Below are positions 30,787-40,158 of a stretch of DNA of 64,000 nt, in pieces. The number at the start of each line of letters is the position of its first letter. Position 1 is the stretch's first letter. Both the position numbers and the translations under genes were made by a program. Where the stretch lies: the NCBI GenBank assembly GCA_964439935.1, contig CAYTPW010000016.1:10899-74898 (forward strand). Direction: 5' to 3'. The DNA is from JABMQW01 sp964439935. GTDB lineage: Bacteria; Fidelibacterota; Marinisomatia; Marinisomatales; TCS56. The notes below the pieces were generated by a model. That model did not search any database, was not told the origin of the DNA, and saw nothing but the letters and a program-made list of their open reading frames with translations.

Positions 30787-32135
30787 TTAATTTACCAGCC
30801 ATGGCAACCCACAAACAGGTTCATTTCCTGTGTATACTGATCGGATTAATTATATTTACAGTACCGCTCGGCGGGCAAACTGCGCTACCACATGGATTAA
30901 CTGCAGAAGAACGAACACGGCTTGATGAAATCGGAATCAACCGCTCGATTACCGATCCGCCGGATAGTATTGTATTCGCGCCAGCTGAATTCGATTCCCT
31001 GGATGGACTGATCTTTGCCTGGGATAGCTACCCATTACTCCTTAAGCAACTGATCACCGAAACCTCCGAGAACGATACGGCGTGGGTCGTGGTGGACAGC
31101 CAAAGCGAACAGGATTACGTTAGTACGCAACTGGCAACGTTTGGTGCGAATATGAACCAGGTCGTCTTTCAGCAGATCGCCCATAATTCGGTTTGGATCC
31201 GCGATTACGGACCCTGGTGGATTTTTGAACCGGATGGTTCCCGCAGTATAGTGGATATGGTTTACAATCGACCCCGTCCTCTGGATGATGCCTACCCCGA
31301 ACAGTTGTCAGATCTATGGGGAATTCCCTACTACGGCACCGCACTGGTAGAGGCCGGAGGTAACCTGCTGCTTGATGGCCGGGGAGCGGCCTTGATTTCA
31401 AATGTCGTTTTTGATCCGAACCAGGGCTTCGATCCCAATCTGACAGTAGCCCAGTTGGAACAATACATGCTGGATTATTTTGGCGTTCACAAGGTGATTA
31501 TCACGCCGCATTTACAAAATGATGGTACCGGCCACATCGATATGTTTGTCAAGCTCCTAAATGATACGACAGTAGTTGTTGGTGAATACAGTTCACCAGC
31601 TGATGGGTATGGAAATAATTACAATATCTGTAACCAGGTCGCTGACCAGTTTGCGACTGAAACAAATGGGGCCGGTCGTCCCTTTAATGTAGTACGTATG
31701 CTGATGCCTCCCTACAGTGGCGGTATTACCTACACCTATATCAATTCATTATTGATCAATAATAAAGTATTCGTTCCGATCTATGGATTTGCTACCGACA
31801 ATTCGATTCTGGCCCAGTACGAGCAAATTATGCCTGGCGTTGAGGCGATCGGGTTTGACTGTAATGATATCATTCCGGCCAATGGAGCTATCCATTGCAT
31901 ATCGATGAAAGTCCCTACCAGGATTCAGATTGCTGACCCCTGCATTGACTGGACCAGCGGCGATGTTAACAATGATGAAACCATAGATATTTTTGATATC
32001 CTGCTAACCGTGGAATTTGTTCTTGAAAATTATCAGCCGGGCCAGTGCGAAGCTGGTGCTGCAGACATCAATAACGATAATTCGCTTGATGTGCTTGATG
32101 TAGTAAACTTGGTTATACAAATCATGGGAATCTAG
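30783..32135 (+). CDS. Secreted agmatine/peptidylarginine deiminase-family protein with dockerin-like tail
   Basis: Start is either TTG 30783 (coupled to the short upstream ORF) or ATG 30801 (444 residues, MATHKQVHFLCILIGLIIF signal peptide); the ATG gives the more usual signal. In the latter numbering the guanidino-hydrolysing fold has RDYGPWW (134-140), GHIDM (244-248) and the catalytic cysteine C366 in NGAIHCISM, as in agmatine deiminase and Porphyromonas PPAD. It should hydrolyse a guanidino group to citrulline-type product plus ammonia, outside the inner membrane. The C-terminal 60 residues carry two dockerin-like calcium repeats (DVNNDETIDIFDIL and DINNDNSLDVLDVV). No T9SS sorting tail is present. 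Confidence 0.85.
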   Translation: MINLPAMATHKQVHFLCILIGLIIFTVPLGGQTALPHGLTAEERTRLDEIGINRSITDPPDSIVFAPAEFDSLDGLIFAWDSYPLLLKQLITETSENDTAWVVVDSQSEQDYVSTQLATFGANMNQVVFQQIAHNSVWIRDYGPWWIFEPDGSRSIVDMVYNRPRPLDDAYPEQLSDLWGIPYYGTALVEAGGNLLLDGRGAALISNVVFDPNQGFDPNLTVAQLEQYMLDYFGVHKVIITPHLQNDGTGHIDMFVKLLNDTTVVVGEYSSPADGYGNNYNICNQVADQFATETNGAGRPFNVVRMLMPPYSGGITYTYINSLLINNKVFVPIYGFATDNSILAQYEQIMPGVEAIGFDCNDIIPANGAIHCISMKVPTRIQIADPCIDWTSGDVNNDETIDIFDILLTVEFVLENYQPGQCEAGAADINNDNSLDVLDVVNLVIQIMGI

Positions 32136-32197
32136 CGGCTTTGGGGGACCGGGCTAATTCTTCTGATTAATATCTCCAGTACTAGAGAGGATACTCA

Positions 32198-33451
32198 ATG
32201 AAATTCAACTACTGGCGCATTCTGTTACTTGGGTTCGGTTTCATGGGAGTGACATTATTATGGGGTATTTATAATGCCGATGTACCGATTTTTCTACAGG
32301 CTGGACGTTCAGACTACAGCGCTACCGCGGGAGTGTCTGGATTCGGTCTTTCGGCCGGTTTAACCGGCTTCATAATGACACTTGACAATATAGCTGCGCT
32401 ATTTATCCTTCCCTTTATCGGTGCCCTGTCAGATCGATTATGGACCCGGATTGGCCGGCGTAAACCGTTTATTATCATTGGTGCACCCCTGGCATTGATT
32501 GGCTTTGTGGCCATCCCGATTTTTGTTGGCAATTCACTGTTGTTTTTCATGGCCGCGATTGCCTTGACCCTGTTTGCAATGGACATGTTTCGGACTCCGG
32601 TAGTCTCGTTGATGGGTGACATAACGCCATCACCCAAACGTTCCCAGGCAAACGGCGTGATCAACCTGATGGGTGGAGTTGGTGCAGTGCTAGCCTTCCT
32701 GATAGGTGGCGCGCTATTTAAAGTATCGATTAACGCACCGTTTTATTTTGGTGGTGCCACCATGCTGTTTGGTTGCGGTATCGTGATCTTTTTCATACGG
32801 GAGCCAGCCCCGGATAAAGCTTATGCTGCCGAAGAGGAGCCGGCGTTGATAAAAAGCTTGAAAGCAGTCTTGCATGATCGCGATAAATCGGCGCTTAATT
32901 TATTAGGGGCTATCTTTTTCTGGTTTCTGGGGTATGGTGCTTTGGAAGTATTTTTCACATCTTTCGCAGTTAACAGACTTGATGTGGACATCGGTTTTGC
33001 TACCATGCTATTAGCTTATTTCGCATTGCCAATTGTATTGTTTTCACCGTTAAGCGGATATATCGGTGCCAAGCTGGGACGCAAACGGACGATTAATTTC
33101 GGCATTCTATTTTTTGCGGCCTTACTGGCCTATAGCTTTACGTTGAGCTCAATTCTGGAGACCAAGATCGTGTTACCGCTGTGTGGCATAGCCTGGTCGT
33201 TGATCCTGGTTAATTCTTTACCGATGGTTCTGGATATGGCTCCCAAAGGTCATTTGGGGATTTACACCGGCCTGTATTACCTGGCTTCCCAGTTATCGGC
33301 GATCATGGGTCCTCTACTGGCGGGGTTCATCATTCAGATGTTCTCCAATGATTATGGAGTGGCATTCATCTATGGTGCGCTAACCCTGCTAATTGCATTC
33401 TTGTTTATGCGACCGGTCAAACGGGGCGAAGCTGTAATTGATCAAATTTGA
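32198..33451 (+). CDS. MFS transporter, GPH/SLC45-like
   Basis: The 417-residue protein has about 12 transmembrane helices and the MFS loop signature GALSDRLWTRIGRRKPFIIIG between helices 2 and 3. This sequence, with PFIGALSDR and RIGRRKP, resembles sugar-cation symporters of the GPH/SLC45 type. Substrate is probably a sugar or glycoside, but nothing in the context fixes it. AGAGAGGAT precedes the ATG. The next gene, for a six- to seven-helix membrane protein, follows 16 bases after the stop, so both are likely co-transcribed. A role with the upstream deiminase is not evident. Confidence 0.85.
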   Translation: MKFNYWRILLLGFGFMGVTLLWGIYNADVPIFLQAGRSDYSATAGVSGFGLSAGLTGFIMTLDNIAALFILPFIGALSDRLWTRIGRRKPFIIIGAPLALIGFVAIPIFVGNSLLFFMAAIALTLFAMDMFRTPVVSLMGDITPSPKRSQANGVINLMGGVGAVLAFLIGGALFKVSINAPFYFGGATMLFGCGIVIFFIREPAPDKAYAAEEEPALIKSLKAVLHDRDKSALNLLGAIFFWFLGYGALEVFFTSFAVNRLDVDIGFATMLLAYFALPIVLFSPLSGYIGAKLGRKRTINFGILFFAALLAYSFTLSSILETKIVLPLCGIAWSLILVNSLPMVLDMAPKGHLGIYTGLYYLASQLSAIMGPLLAGFIIQMFSNDYGVAFIYGALTLLIAFLFMRPVKRGEAVIDQI

Positions 33452-33467
33452 AAGGGACTGAATAATT

Positions 33468-34124
33468 ATGGACAAGCAATTGATCTATGAACCAATGACT
33501 GTAATTACTGATTTGATCCTGGCCGGCATGACAGCCTGGTTTGCCTGGGAGTTGAGTGCCTGGTACTGGGAGCGGCTAATGAATATCCACTGGCATTTTT
33601 CCCGTGCCTTCTGGATGCTGGCTGTCGGCGCCCTGCTGGGCGCTGTCAGTCACGGGATCGGACCTCATTTAAATCCCGGCTTGAATGACCTGATCTGGAA
33701 ATTGACCACAATATCCATCGGTCTGGCCTCTTTTTTCCTGCTGATGTCTTCATTGTATCACGTCTTTCCTTTTGCTACGATCCGACTGCTGCGGTGGATT
33801 CCAATCATTCTTTTGGTCGGATATTTAATAATAATCTGGCGTGACCCGCGATTCATTAACGTAATTCGGTTTTATGCTCCAACCATGATTTTTGTTCTAT
33901 TGGTCATGTTGTACAGCTATTTTACCAGGTCAATGCCTGGCAGCGGCTGGGTAATTGCCGGTATTCTGGTGAGTTTTGCCGCCGCAGGAGTCCAGATGAG
34001 CGGTTTTTCGCTTCATAAACATTTTAATCACAATGATATCTATCATGTCATTCAAATGGTGGGTATGTATCTGTTATACCGGGGTGGTTTATTGCTCAGC
34101 GATTTTGATGTTAACCAGGTATAA
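33468..34124 (+). CDS. Multi-pass membrane protein, possibly CREST-like (DUF6962-type)
   Basis: The 218-residue protein has about six to seven hydrophobic helices. Histidines lie in positions that recall the CREST hydrolase superfamily (ceramidases, PAQR): SHGIGPHLNP near residue 60 and HKHFNHNDIYHVIQMVGMYL near 185, where N-D-x-x-H-x-x-x resembles the metal-binding D-x-W-H motif of alkaline ceramidases. I could not confirm the serine and aspartate partners. Function is unknown. It is placed 16 bases behind the MFS gene, with GGGACTGAA as a possible ribosome-binding site. Confidence 0.55.
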   Translation: MDKQLIYEPMTVITDLILAGMTAWFAWELSAWYWERLMNIHWHFSRAFWMLAVGALLGAVSHGIGPHLNPGLNDLIWKLTTISIGLASFFLLMSSLYHVFPFATIRLLRWIPIILLVGYLIIIWRDPRFINVIRFYAPTMIFVLLVMLYSYFTRSMPGSGWVIAGILVSFAAAGVQMSGFSLHKHFNHNDIYHVIQMVGMYLLYRGGLLLSDFDVNQV

Positions 34125-34184
34125 AAGATGTAAATCCAAAACTCTAACAATGCTAAATTCGGCGTCAATTTTGAAGGAAAAACA

Positions 34185-35483
34185 GTGGATATAGAACTCA
34201 CTTCCCCCAATTCATTTACCCGGGAAATGACTATTAAATTAGTCTGGGAAGAAATTGCCCCGGACTATGATAAAACAGAAAAACAAATCATCAAGAATAT
34301 TAAAATACCCGGTTTCCGACCCGGCAAGGTGCCTAAAAAAGTAGTTCTACAACAGTATCAGCAAGCCATCGATGCCCAGTTTATTGATGAAATAATTCAG
34401 AAATATTATCTTCAGGCGTTACGTGAAAAGGAAATTACTCCGATCAATCAGGCCAAGGTCGAGAATATTGATTTTAAGAATGGGCAACCACTAACCTTCA
34501 AAACAACTTTTGAAGTCGAACCGCAGATTGAGTTACCGCAATTGAAAAAGAATAGTCTGAAGGTTCAGAAGACCATCTATCAATCGGATAATCAGGATGT
34601 CGATGATGCCATCAAGGACATGCAGGAGCGGTTTTCGGATGTGCGAACTGTCGAGGATGGAGCTCAATTGGGTAATTACCTAATTGCTGACCTCCAGAAA
34701 CTGGATAGCTCAGGTTTACCCTTGATCGGTGAGAAATTCGACCAGCGGTATATTAAGATCGGAGAAGGTGCTTTCGGTGGTGCTGTACAAGATAAATTGA
34801 TTGGCCTTAAGCCGGGTGATTCAGCCCGGATCGAAATTCCAGAAGGTGAAGGCCAGGAGCTGAGCCTGTTTGAACTGAACATAATCAATGTTGAAGAGCG
34901 GGTTCCAGCCGTGATCAGTGCTGAATTTATCAAGCAAGTCGATCCAGAAGCGCAGGATGAACAGGAATGGCGTCAGCGCGTCAAGAATCGTATTGATGAA
35001 AATCTGGAGCATCGATCCCAAGAAGCGTTTAATCGTTCACTCTCCGATGTTTTGATCGAATTGGTGAATCCGGAATATCCACCCTCCATGGTTGATGCCT
35101 ATCTGGACAAGGTAATTGAAGGTGCCAAAAAAGAGAACGCAGGTGAAGTGGATGAAACCCGTCTTCGGGATGCCTATCGAACGATTGCAGAGCATAATCT
35201 GAAATGGTACCTGATTCACAATGCCCTGATCAAGCAACAGGATTTTAAAGTGTCCAAGGAAGAAATCGAAGCAGAAATCCAGCGTCTGGTTGACCGCACC
35301 CCAGCCAGCGACAAAGAGATACGAAAATACTATAAAAAACCGAGCAACCGTCATAAACTTGAAGAGGACTTAATCGAAAAGCTGATACTGGATTATCTAA
35401 AAGAATTTGCCAAGATTAAGGAAGTTAAAGTCAAGACCAAAGACTTACGCGAACAGGCAGCCAAGGAGCAACCAGATGGATAA
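34185..35483 (+). CDS. tig: Trigger factor
   Basis: The 432-residue protein has the ribosome-binding loop GFRPGKVPKKV near residues 43-53, an FKBP-type PPIase domain (GNYLIADLQKLD, IGEGAFGGAVQDKLIGLKPG, about 155-245) and a helical C-terminal chaperone domain. It binds the ribosome at L23 and assists folding of new chains. The start is GTG at 34185 with GAAGGA upstream. It overlaps clpP by 8 bases. The order tig-clpP-clpX is the common bacterial arrangement. Confidence 0.95.
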   Translation: MDIELTSPNSFTREMTIKLVWEEIAPDYDKTEKQIIKNIKIPGFRPGKVPKKVVLQQYQQAIDAQFIDEIIQKYYLQALREKEITPINQAKVENIDFKNGQPLTFKTTFEVEPQIELPQLKKNSLKVQKTIYQSDNQDVDDAIKDMQERFSDVRTVEDGAQLGNYLIADLQKLDSSGLPLIGEKFDQRYIKIGEGAFGGAVQDKLIGLKPGDSARIEIPEGEGQELSLFELNIINVEERVPAVISAEFIKQVDPEAQDEQEWRQRVKNRIDENLEHRSQEAFNRSLSDVLIELVNPEYPPSMVDAYLDKVIEGAKKENAGEVDETRLRDAYRTIAEHNLKWYLIHNALIKQQDFKVSKEEIEAEIQRLVDRTPASDKEIRKYYKKPSNRHKLEEDLIEKLILDYLKEFAKIKEVKVKTKDLREQAAKEQPDG

Positions 35484-36081
35484 AGAACATATCGCTCAAT
35501 TAATTCCCATGGTAGTGGAACAGTCCGGCCGGATGGAACGTGCTTACGATATTTATTCACGTCTGTTGAAGGAACGGATCGTGTTTTTGGGCACACCAAT
35601 CGATGATGCTGTCGCCTCATTGATCATTGCCCAATTATTATTCCTGGACGCTGAAAATTCGGAAAAGGATATTTATCTATATATTAATTCACCTGGTGGG
35701 ATTGTAACTGCCGGACTGGGAGTTTATGATACCATGCAGTATATCAAATCCGATGTAGCCACGATCTGTATGGGACAGGCTTCCAGTATGGGTGCAGTTC
35801 TTTTGGCAGGCGGTAAACGTGGTAAACGCTCTGCTTTACCCAATGCCCGGATTATGATTCACCAGCCGATGGGCGGTGTTGAAGGCCAGGCGAGCGATAT
35901 TCAAATACAGGCTGATGAAATCGATCGGTTGAAAATACGGCTTAACAAGATTTTAGCCCGCTGTACCAAACAATCGTTGAAACGTATTGAAAAAGATACG
36001 GACCGTAATTTTTTCATGAGCGTTGAGGATGCCCAGGAATATGGATTAATTGACACAATATTAGTGCCCAGTAAAAAGTGA
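35476..36081 (+). CDS. clpP: ATP-dependent Clp protease proteolytic subunit
   Basis: From the ATG at 35476 (AAGGAG upstream, inside the end of tig) ClpP has 201 residues. The catalytic triad is S104 in GQASSMGAVL, H129 in MIHQPMGG and D174 in EKDTDRNFF. The N-terminal stretch IPMVVEQSGRMERAYDIYSR and YINSPGG are typical. It forms the tetradecameric chamber for ClpX-guided degradation. A longer frame upstream lies wholly inside tig and is rejected. It shares the four bases GTGA with clpX. Confidence 0.96.
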   Translation: MDKEHIAQLIPMVVEQSGRMERAYDIYSRLLKERIVFLGTPIDDAVASLIIAQLLFLDAENSEKDIYLYINSPGGIVTAGLGVYDTMQYIKSDVATICMGQASSMGAVLLAGGKRGKRSALPNARIMIHQPMGGVEGQASDIQIQADEIDRLKIRLNKILARCTKQSLKRIEKDTDRNFFMSVEDAQEYGLIDTILVPSKK

Positions 36082-37220
36082 ATAAAAATCATATAGTGCC
36101 GATAGAAACAGAGCCGGATTCGGCTGAAAATATTACCGATCCTTTTCAGCTTGTGCTACACAAACCAACTGAGATCAAGGATTTTCTCGATCGATATGTA
36201 ATCGGGCAGGAGCTGGCCAAACGTACTGTTTCAGTAGCTGTCTACAACCATTATAAACGAATCCTGTACCAGGATGTGGAAGAAGATGTTGAGATTGAGA
36301 AAAGTAATATTTTATTAATTGGTTCTACCGGTACCGGCAAAACATTACTCGCGCAAACACTGGCCAGATTCCTTTCGGTACCTTTTGCACTGACCGATGC
36401 TACTGCCTTAACGGAGGCTGGTTATGTGGGCGAGGATGTAGAGAATATTCTGGTCCGCCTGCTCCAGGTTGCCAATTATAATGTTGCCGCAGCGGAACAG
36501 GGAATTATATATATTGATGAACTGGATAAAATTGGTCGTAAATCTTCTTCGGCTTCAATCACCAGGGATGTCTCCGGCGAAGGCGTTCAGCAAGCTCTGC
36601 TTAAGATCCTCGAAGGCACAGTCGCCAATGTACCTCCCCAGGGAGGGCGCAAACATCCAGAGCAGCGTTTGATACCGGTTGATACAAAAAATATACTGTT
36701 TATTTGTGGTGGTTCCTTCGACGGTCTAAATGAAATCCTGGATAGCCGAAAAGGCGCTGGTGAAATCGGATTTAAGTCAAAGGAGAAAAAAACGGCCGTA
36801 ACAACGATTGGTCCCCAGTTATCAGAGATAACGCCCAGCGACCTGGTTAAGTTTGGTTTTATTCCAGAATTGATCGGTCGATTACCGGTGGTTGCCGGCT
36901 TGGAAGACCTTGATCACAATGCTTTATTCAGGGTCTTGACCGAACCGAAGAACGCATTGGTGAAACAGTATCAGAAATTATTTATAATGGAGGGAATAGC
37001 GCTCGAATTTCAAAAATCTGCGCTCGATATTATAATCCAACGTGCTCTGGAACGGAAGTCCGGCGCTCGATCGCTCCGCTCAGTTATGGAAGAGTTTATG
37101 ATGGACCTGATGTTTGATTTACCTGAATTGGAAAATGTTCGTAAAGTAATTATCACTCCCAGAGTCGTTACCAAAAGAGCCAAACCGCGTTATTTGTATT
37201 ATCGACGAAAATCAGCCTAA
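36078..37220 (+). CDS. clpX: ClpX ATPase lacking the N-terminal zinc-binding domain
   Basis: The 380-residue AAA+ unfoldase has Walker A GSTGTGKT (82-89), pore loop GYVGED, Walker B IIYIDELDKIG, GGRKHPEQ (RKH loop) and the ClpP-docking IGF loop (GEIGFKSKEK). A standard ClpX has about 420 residues and begins with a C4 zinc domain for adaptors and substrates; no cysteine pair exists in the first 30 residues here. The first 20 residues are acidic instead. The start is a GTG overlapping the clpP stop (GTGA), and no upstream in-frame extension encodes a zinc domain. It should still unfold substrates for ClpP. Confidence 0.92.
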   Translation: MNKNHIVPIETEPDSAENITDPFQLVLHKPTEIKDFLDRYVIGQELAKRTVSVAVYNHYKRILYQDVEEDVEIEKSNILLIGSTGTGKTLLAQTLARFLSVPFALTDATALTEAGYVGEDVENILVRLLQVANYNVAAAEQGIIYIDELDKIGRKSSSASITRDVSGEGVQQALLKILEGTVANVPPQGGRKHPEQRLIPVDTKNILFICGGSFDGLNEILDSRKGAGEIGFKSKEKKTAVTTIGPQLSEITPSDLVKFGFIPELIGRLPVVAGLEDLDHNALFRVLTEPKNALVKQYQKLFIMEGIALEFQKSALDIIIQRALERKSGARSLRSVMEEFMMDLMFDLPELENVRKVIITPRVVTKRAKPRYLYYRRKSA

Positions 37221-37244
37221 AAAGGGGAAAACATTCCCCTTTTT
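37219..37244. terminator. Bidirectional terminator between clpX and the M6 peptidase
   Basis: AAAAAGGGGAA (37219-37229) and TTCCCCTTTTT (37234-37244) form an 11-bp perfect stem with loop AACA. A and T runs on both sides suit convergent genes. Confidence 0.9.
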
Positions 37245-37251
37245 CTATAGT

Positions 37252-39960
37252 TTATTTAAGCAGTAATAGCTTCTTAGTAACTGTATAGCCGGTTGTAGTC
37301 ATCTGAATGAAATAGGTGCCACTGGCTACCGCTTTATCCGCATTGTTACGCCCGTTCCATTCTAGGTAATAGCGGCCGGGAGTATGCACCCGGTTGATCT
37401 GTTTTATCAGCTTACCGCGAATATCGTAAATCGTAAAGCTGATCTCAGCATTTCCAAGTACCTGATATCGGAAGCTAGTCCTGGGATTGAACGGATTGGG
37501 GTAATTGTCGGATAATTCGAATGCGGTAGGTAACACTTGATTGTCGGTGGCGCTGACATAAGGTGTAATGATTATTCGACCAACATTGGTATTGTACGGT
37601 ACTCCGGTATTGCCGAATACATCCATCAGGAAAACATTGCTGATTGTGACGATGACCTGGCCTATTTGCGCACTGTGATTGACAACCCCGTTGACGGTAA
37701 ACAGGCTGCTATCTCCCACCGCCAGGGGACTGCTGCTAAGAGCCGCGGCTTGCACCATAATGCCATCCGGTAGCATTGTCATGGTTGAATGCCATCCGTT
37801 TAGCCGATTGCTTAGGGCGATGGCGGGTGTCCATTCTCCATCCTGATTCAGATCGGTGAATTCTTCACCGTCATCCCACTGATTATTTCCGTTGTCATCA
37901 GTAAATAATTCATCAGCCGGGATCAGATAGTCCGGTACATCATTGAGGGTTATCGAGATCATTTTAATCGGAACCGTATTGTTTAATTTCACTTCAAATT
38001 GAAAAGGACCACCTACCGGAGCCGTGCTGTCCTGAACGGTGAATACCTGTGGTACACTGATAATACTGTAAATGGCAGTATTAGTTATCAAGGCAATTTC
38101 CGAACCGGCCGAATCAGCGGAATAATAATTATTCAAGCTTAAGAGAATGGACTGACTCACACTGGTATTGGCAAACAGGCTGATATCCATGACAGCACCG
38201 GTTCCTTCGGAAATACTGGGGTTCACCAACTCAATAAAATTATCGGTAATTATGATGGTATCGGCACTGGCGCGCCCGGTAAGATTAACACCGGTTACAG
38301 TCAATATATCAGGCAGTCCGGTGATTCCGAACTCCAGCGTGTTGATCGGCATCGTATTATCAATTTCCAGCTCGATCGAACCGGTATCATATGCTATCCC
38401 GGAGCTATTATTGAGATCCATGTCAGCGATCAATATTTCGCCGAAACTCAGGTCAAAGCTCATAATGGAATCAGGATCGGAGATATTTTCGATGGCGATC
38501 ATCGACGGAAAACTATAATAACTTGTAGTGTTAGGAGTGGAACTGTTAGTGAACTCATGATTATCGGAGCTGCCTGGATAGGGATCACCACTGTCACTGC
38601 CCTGGTTATTTTCCAGGTTGAACGCACCGTCGGCCTGCTCCAGACCAACGCCATAATGAGGTTCATTATTGTTCGGCCGCCAGCCACTGGTCATCTCGGT
38701 GTCGATATGCCAGATCAATAATCCTGGCAGGGGCATATTAACATCGGTTCCAACCTTCTGTCTGTTTTCAAACAACCAATACTCGCTGTTATCCTGAGTG
38801 TGATTTACCTGGTAGATAGTATTATTTGAAAAGGATTGTTCGAGTTCAATACCGGTTTGATCCGACTCCAGAATAATCGGGTTGGACCAGCCCATTTCTG
38901 TTTTGCACCAGGCATTCGGTGCGGAGGGGTACCAGGGTGTTGTTCCACTGGTTCCCCAGGAACCGCTGGCCATCAGGGCCAGTTTACCGGCTCCATCCGA
39001 ACTGCCGTCAGTGTCGTAGAGATCCGGCAGCCCCAGGGCATGACCGAATTCGTGGCACACAACTCCAATCGCGGTGATAATGTCTGTATCAGCATAGATT
39101 TCCGGTTGAATCGTATAATCGTCGATCCAGACACCGTCATATTGAACGGCATATCCGCCGGCTGATAAATTCCAGCGGTGTGACCAGATATAGTTCGTAT
39201 TGCCACCATATTCCGCACCTGGACCGGCATGAATTACGTTGATTACATCAACATTGCCATCATTGTCATTATCATACTTTGTCCAATCCATACCATTGGC
39301 CTCGGCTGAATCCACAGCTGCTCGGATGAGTTCCATTACATGCGTATAATAATCGGGATTGTTATTGGCGTAATAATCTAGGCTGTCGCGTGCGGTTACC
39401 CATGGAACAATATCAGTAATCGGGTTGAATTGACCATATGAAGTTTCCTGGTAGAAATCACGGAAGCTACCGGAACCGGGATAATTGGGATGTCCATAAC
39501 CTTCCAGATTCATTAAATCGTTAATGGCCGAATCAGAATAAGATGCAGCTAAATTTGGAAAATCAACTAATAACAGTATAACACTGAACGTGTCGGTACG
39601 GGCGGCACTTAGCTGAAAGGCAGGATGGTGAACAAATGTTTCCCGCGGTTCCGGGTTAAGATGCTTGATCAGTGGATTGCCGTCATAAGCAAATGCTGGT
39701 GGTTCGTCTTGTCCAACGATACTAGATCCTGGCACCAGTTTGGTACCATCAACACCCATCGCATAAACCCAGTAACCGGTGGTCGATTTGATAATAGACC
39801 AGCCTTCTGATGTTTCATGCCAGGCGGACCATTCATCACCGCGGGCATAGCCGGAGAATTGAGAACCATCCGGTTGTTGGAAAACCATCAATTCGGGTGA
39901 AGCATTAATAGACAAACCACTTTTTATCAGAATTAAAATGGCAATTATGACGTATTTCAT
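37252..39960 (-). CDS. Secreted M6-family metallopeptidase with T9SS sorting domain
   Basis: The 902-residue preproprotein has a signal peptide (MKYVIIAILILIKSGLSINA). The M6 (immune inhibitor A-like) catalytic domain carries the zinc site HEFGH at 303-307 followed by ALGLPDLYD. A segment around residues 660-720 holds the acidic loops DDNGNNQWDDGEEFTDLNQDGEW, a calcium-loop-like repeat that also occurs in two proteins of the next operon. The tail is a type A T9SS domain (NYPNPFNPRTSFRY to KKLLLLK). It should degrade extracellular proteins. It is divergent from the Asp-box protein gene. Confidence 0.9.
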   Translation of the reverse strand: MKYVIIAILILIKSGLSINASPELMVFQQPDGSQFSGYARGDEWSAWHETSEGWSIIKSTTGYWVYAMGVDGTKLVPGSSIVGQDEPPAFAYDGNPLIKHLNPEPRETFVHHPAFQLSAARTDTFSVILLLVDFPNLAASYSDSAINDLMNLEGYGHPNYPGSGSFRDFYQETSYGQFNPITDIVPWVTARDSLDYYANNNPDYYTHVMELIRAAVDSAEANGMDWTKYDNDNDGNVDVINVIHAGPGAEYGGNTNYIWSHRWNLSAGGYAVQYDGVWIDDYTIQPEIYADTDIITAIGVVCHEFGHALGLPDLYDTDGSSDGAGKLALMASGSWGTSGTTPWYPSAPNAWCKTEMGWSNPIILESDQTGIELEQSFSNNTIYQVNHTQDNSEYWLFENRQKVGTDVNMPLPGLLIWHIDTEMTSGWRPNNNEPHYGVGLEQADGAFNLENNQGSDSGDPYPGSSDNHEFTNSSTPNTTSYYSFPSMIAIENISDPDSIMSFDLSFGEILIADMDLNNSSGIAYDTGSIELEIDNTMPINTLEFGITGLPDILTVTGVNLTGRASADTIIITDNFIELVNPSISEGTGAVMDISLFANTSVSQSILLSLNNYYSADSAGSEIALITNTAIYSIISVPQVFTVQDSTAPVGGPFQFEVKLNNTVPIKMISITLNDVPDYLIPADELFTDDNGNNQWDDGEEFTDLNQDGEWTPAIALSNRLNGWHSTMTMLPDGIMVQAAALSSSPLAVGDSSLFTVNGVVNHSAQIGQVIVTISNVFLMDVFGNTGVPYNTNVGRIIITPYVSATDNQVLPTAFELSDNYPNPFNPRTSFRYQVLGNAEISFTIYDIRGKLIKQINRVHTPGRYYLEWNGRNNADKAVASGTYFIQMTTTGYTVTKKLLLLK

Positions 39961-40053
39961 ATTTTGTACTCAGCTAGAATTTTGGTGTCGAGTTTACGCA
40001 GATTTAGTAAATATTTACTGTAGTAATTGTTTGGTACAATGCTGTTAAACTGC

Positions 40054-40082
40054 TTGACACCAATTTGATAATTAAGTATTAT
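40054..40082 (+). promoter_or_regulatory. Sigma70-type promoter
   Basis: Perfect TTGACA (40054-40059), a 17-base spacer, then TATTAT (40077-40082). It lies 76 bases upstream of the gene at 40159, which also has the strong ribosome-binding site AGGAGG. Confidence 0.7.
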
Positions 40083-40158
40083 TCGGGTTACAATCAGAAT
40101 TAACAATCTATCCCCTAACACAATGTCAACCAGATAAATAATAATCTTAGGAGGCCTC

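Noticed and set aside
35407..35475. Upstream extension of the clpP frame inside tig
   Set aside because: The residues are basic and unlike ClpP. The ATG at 35476 has AAGGAG and gives the standard length.
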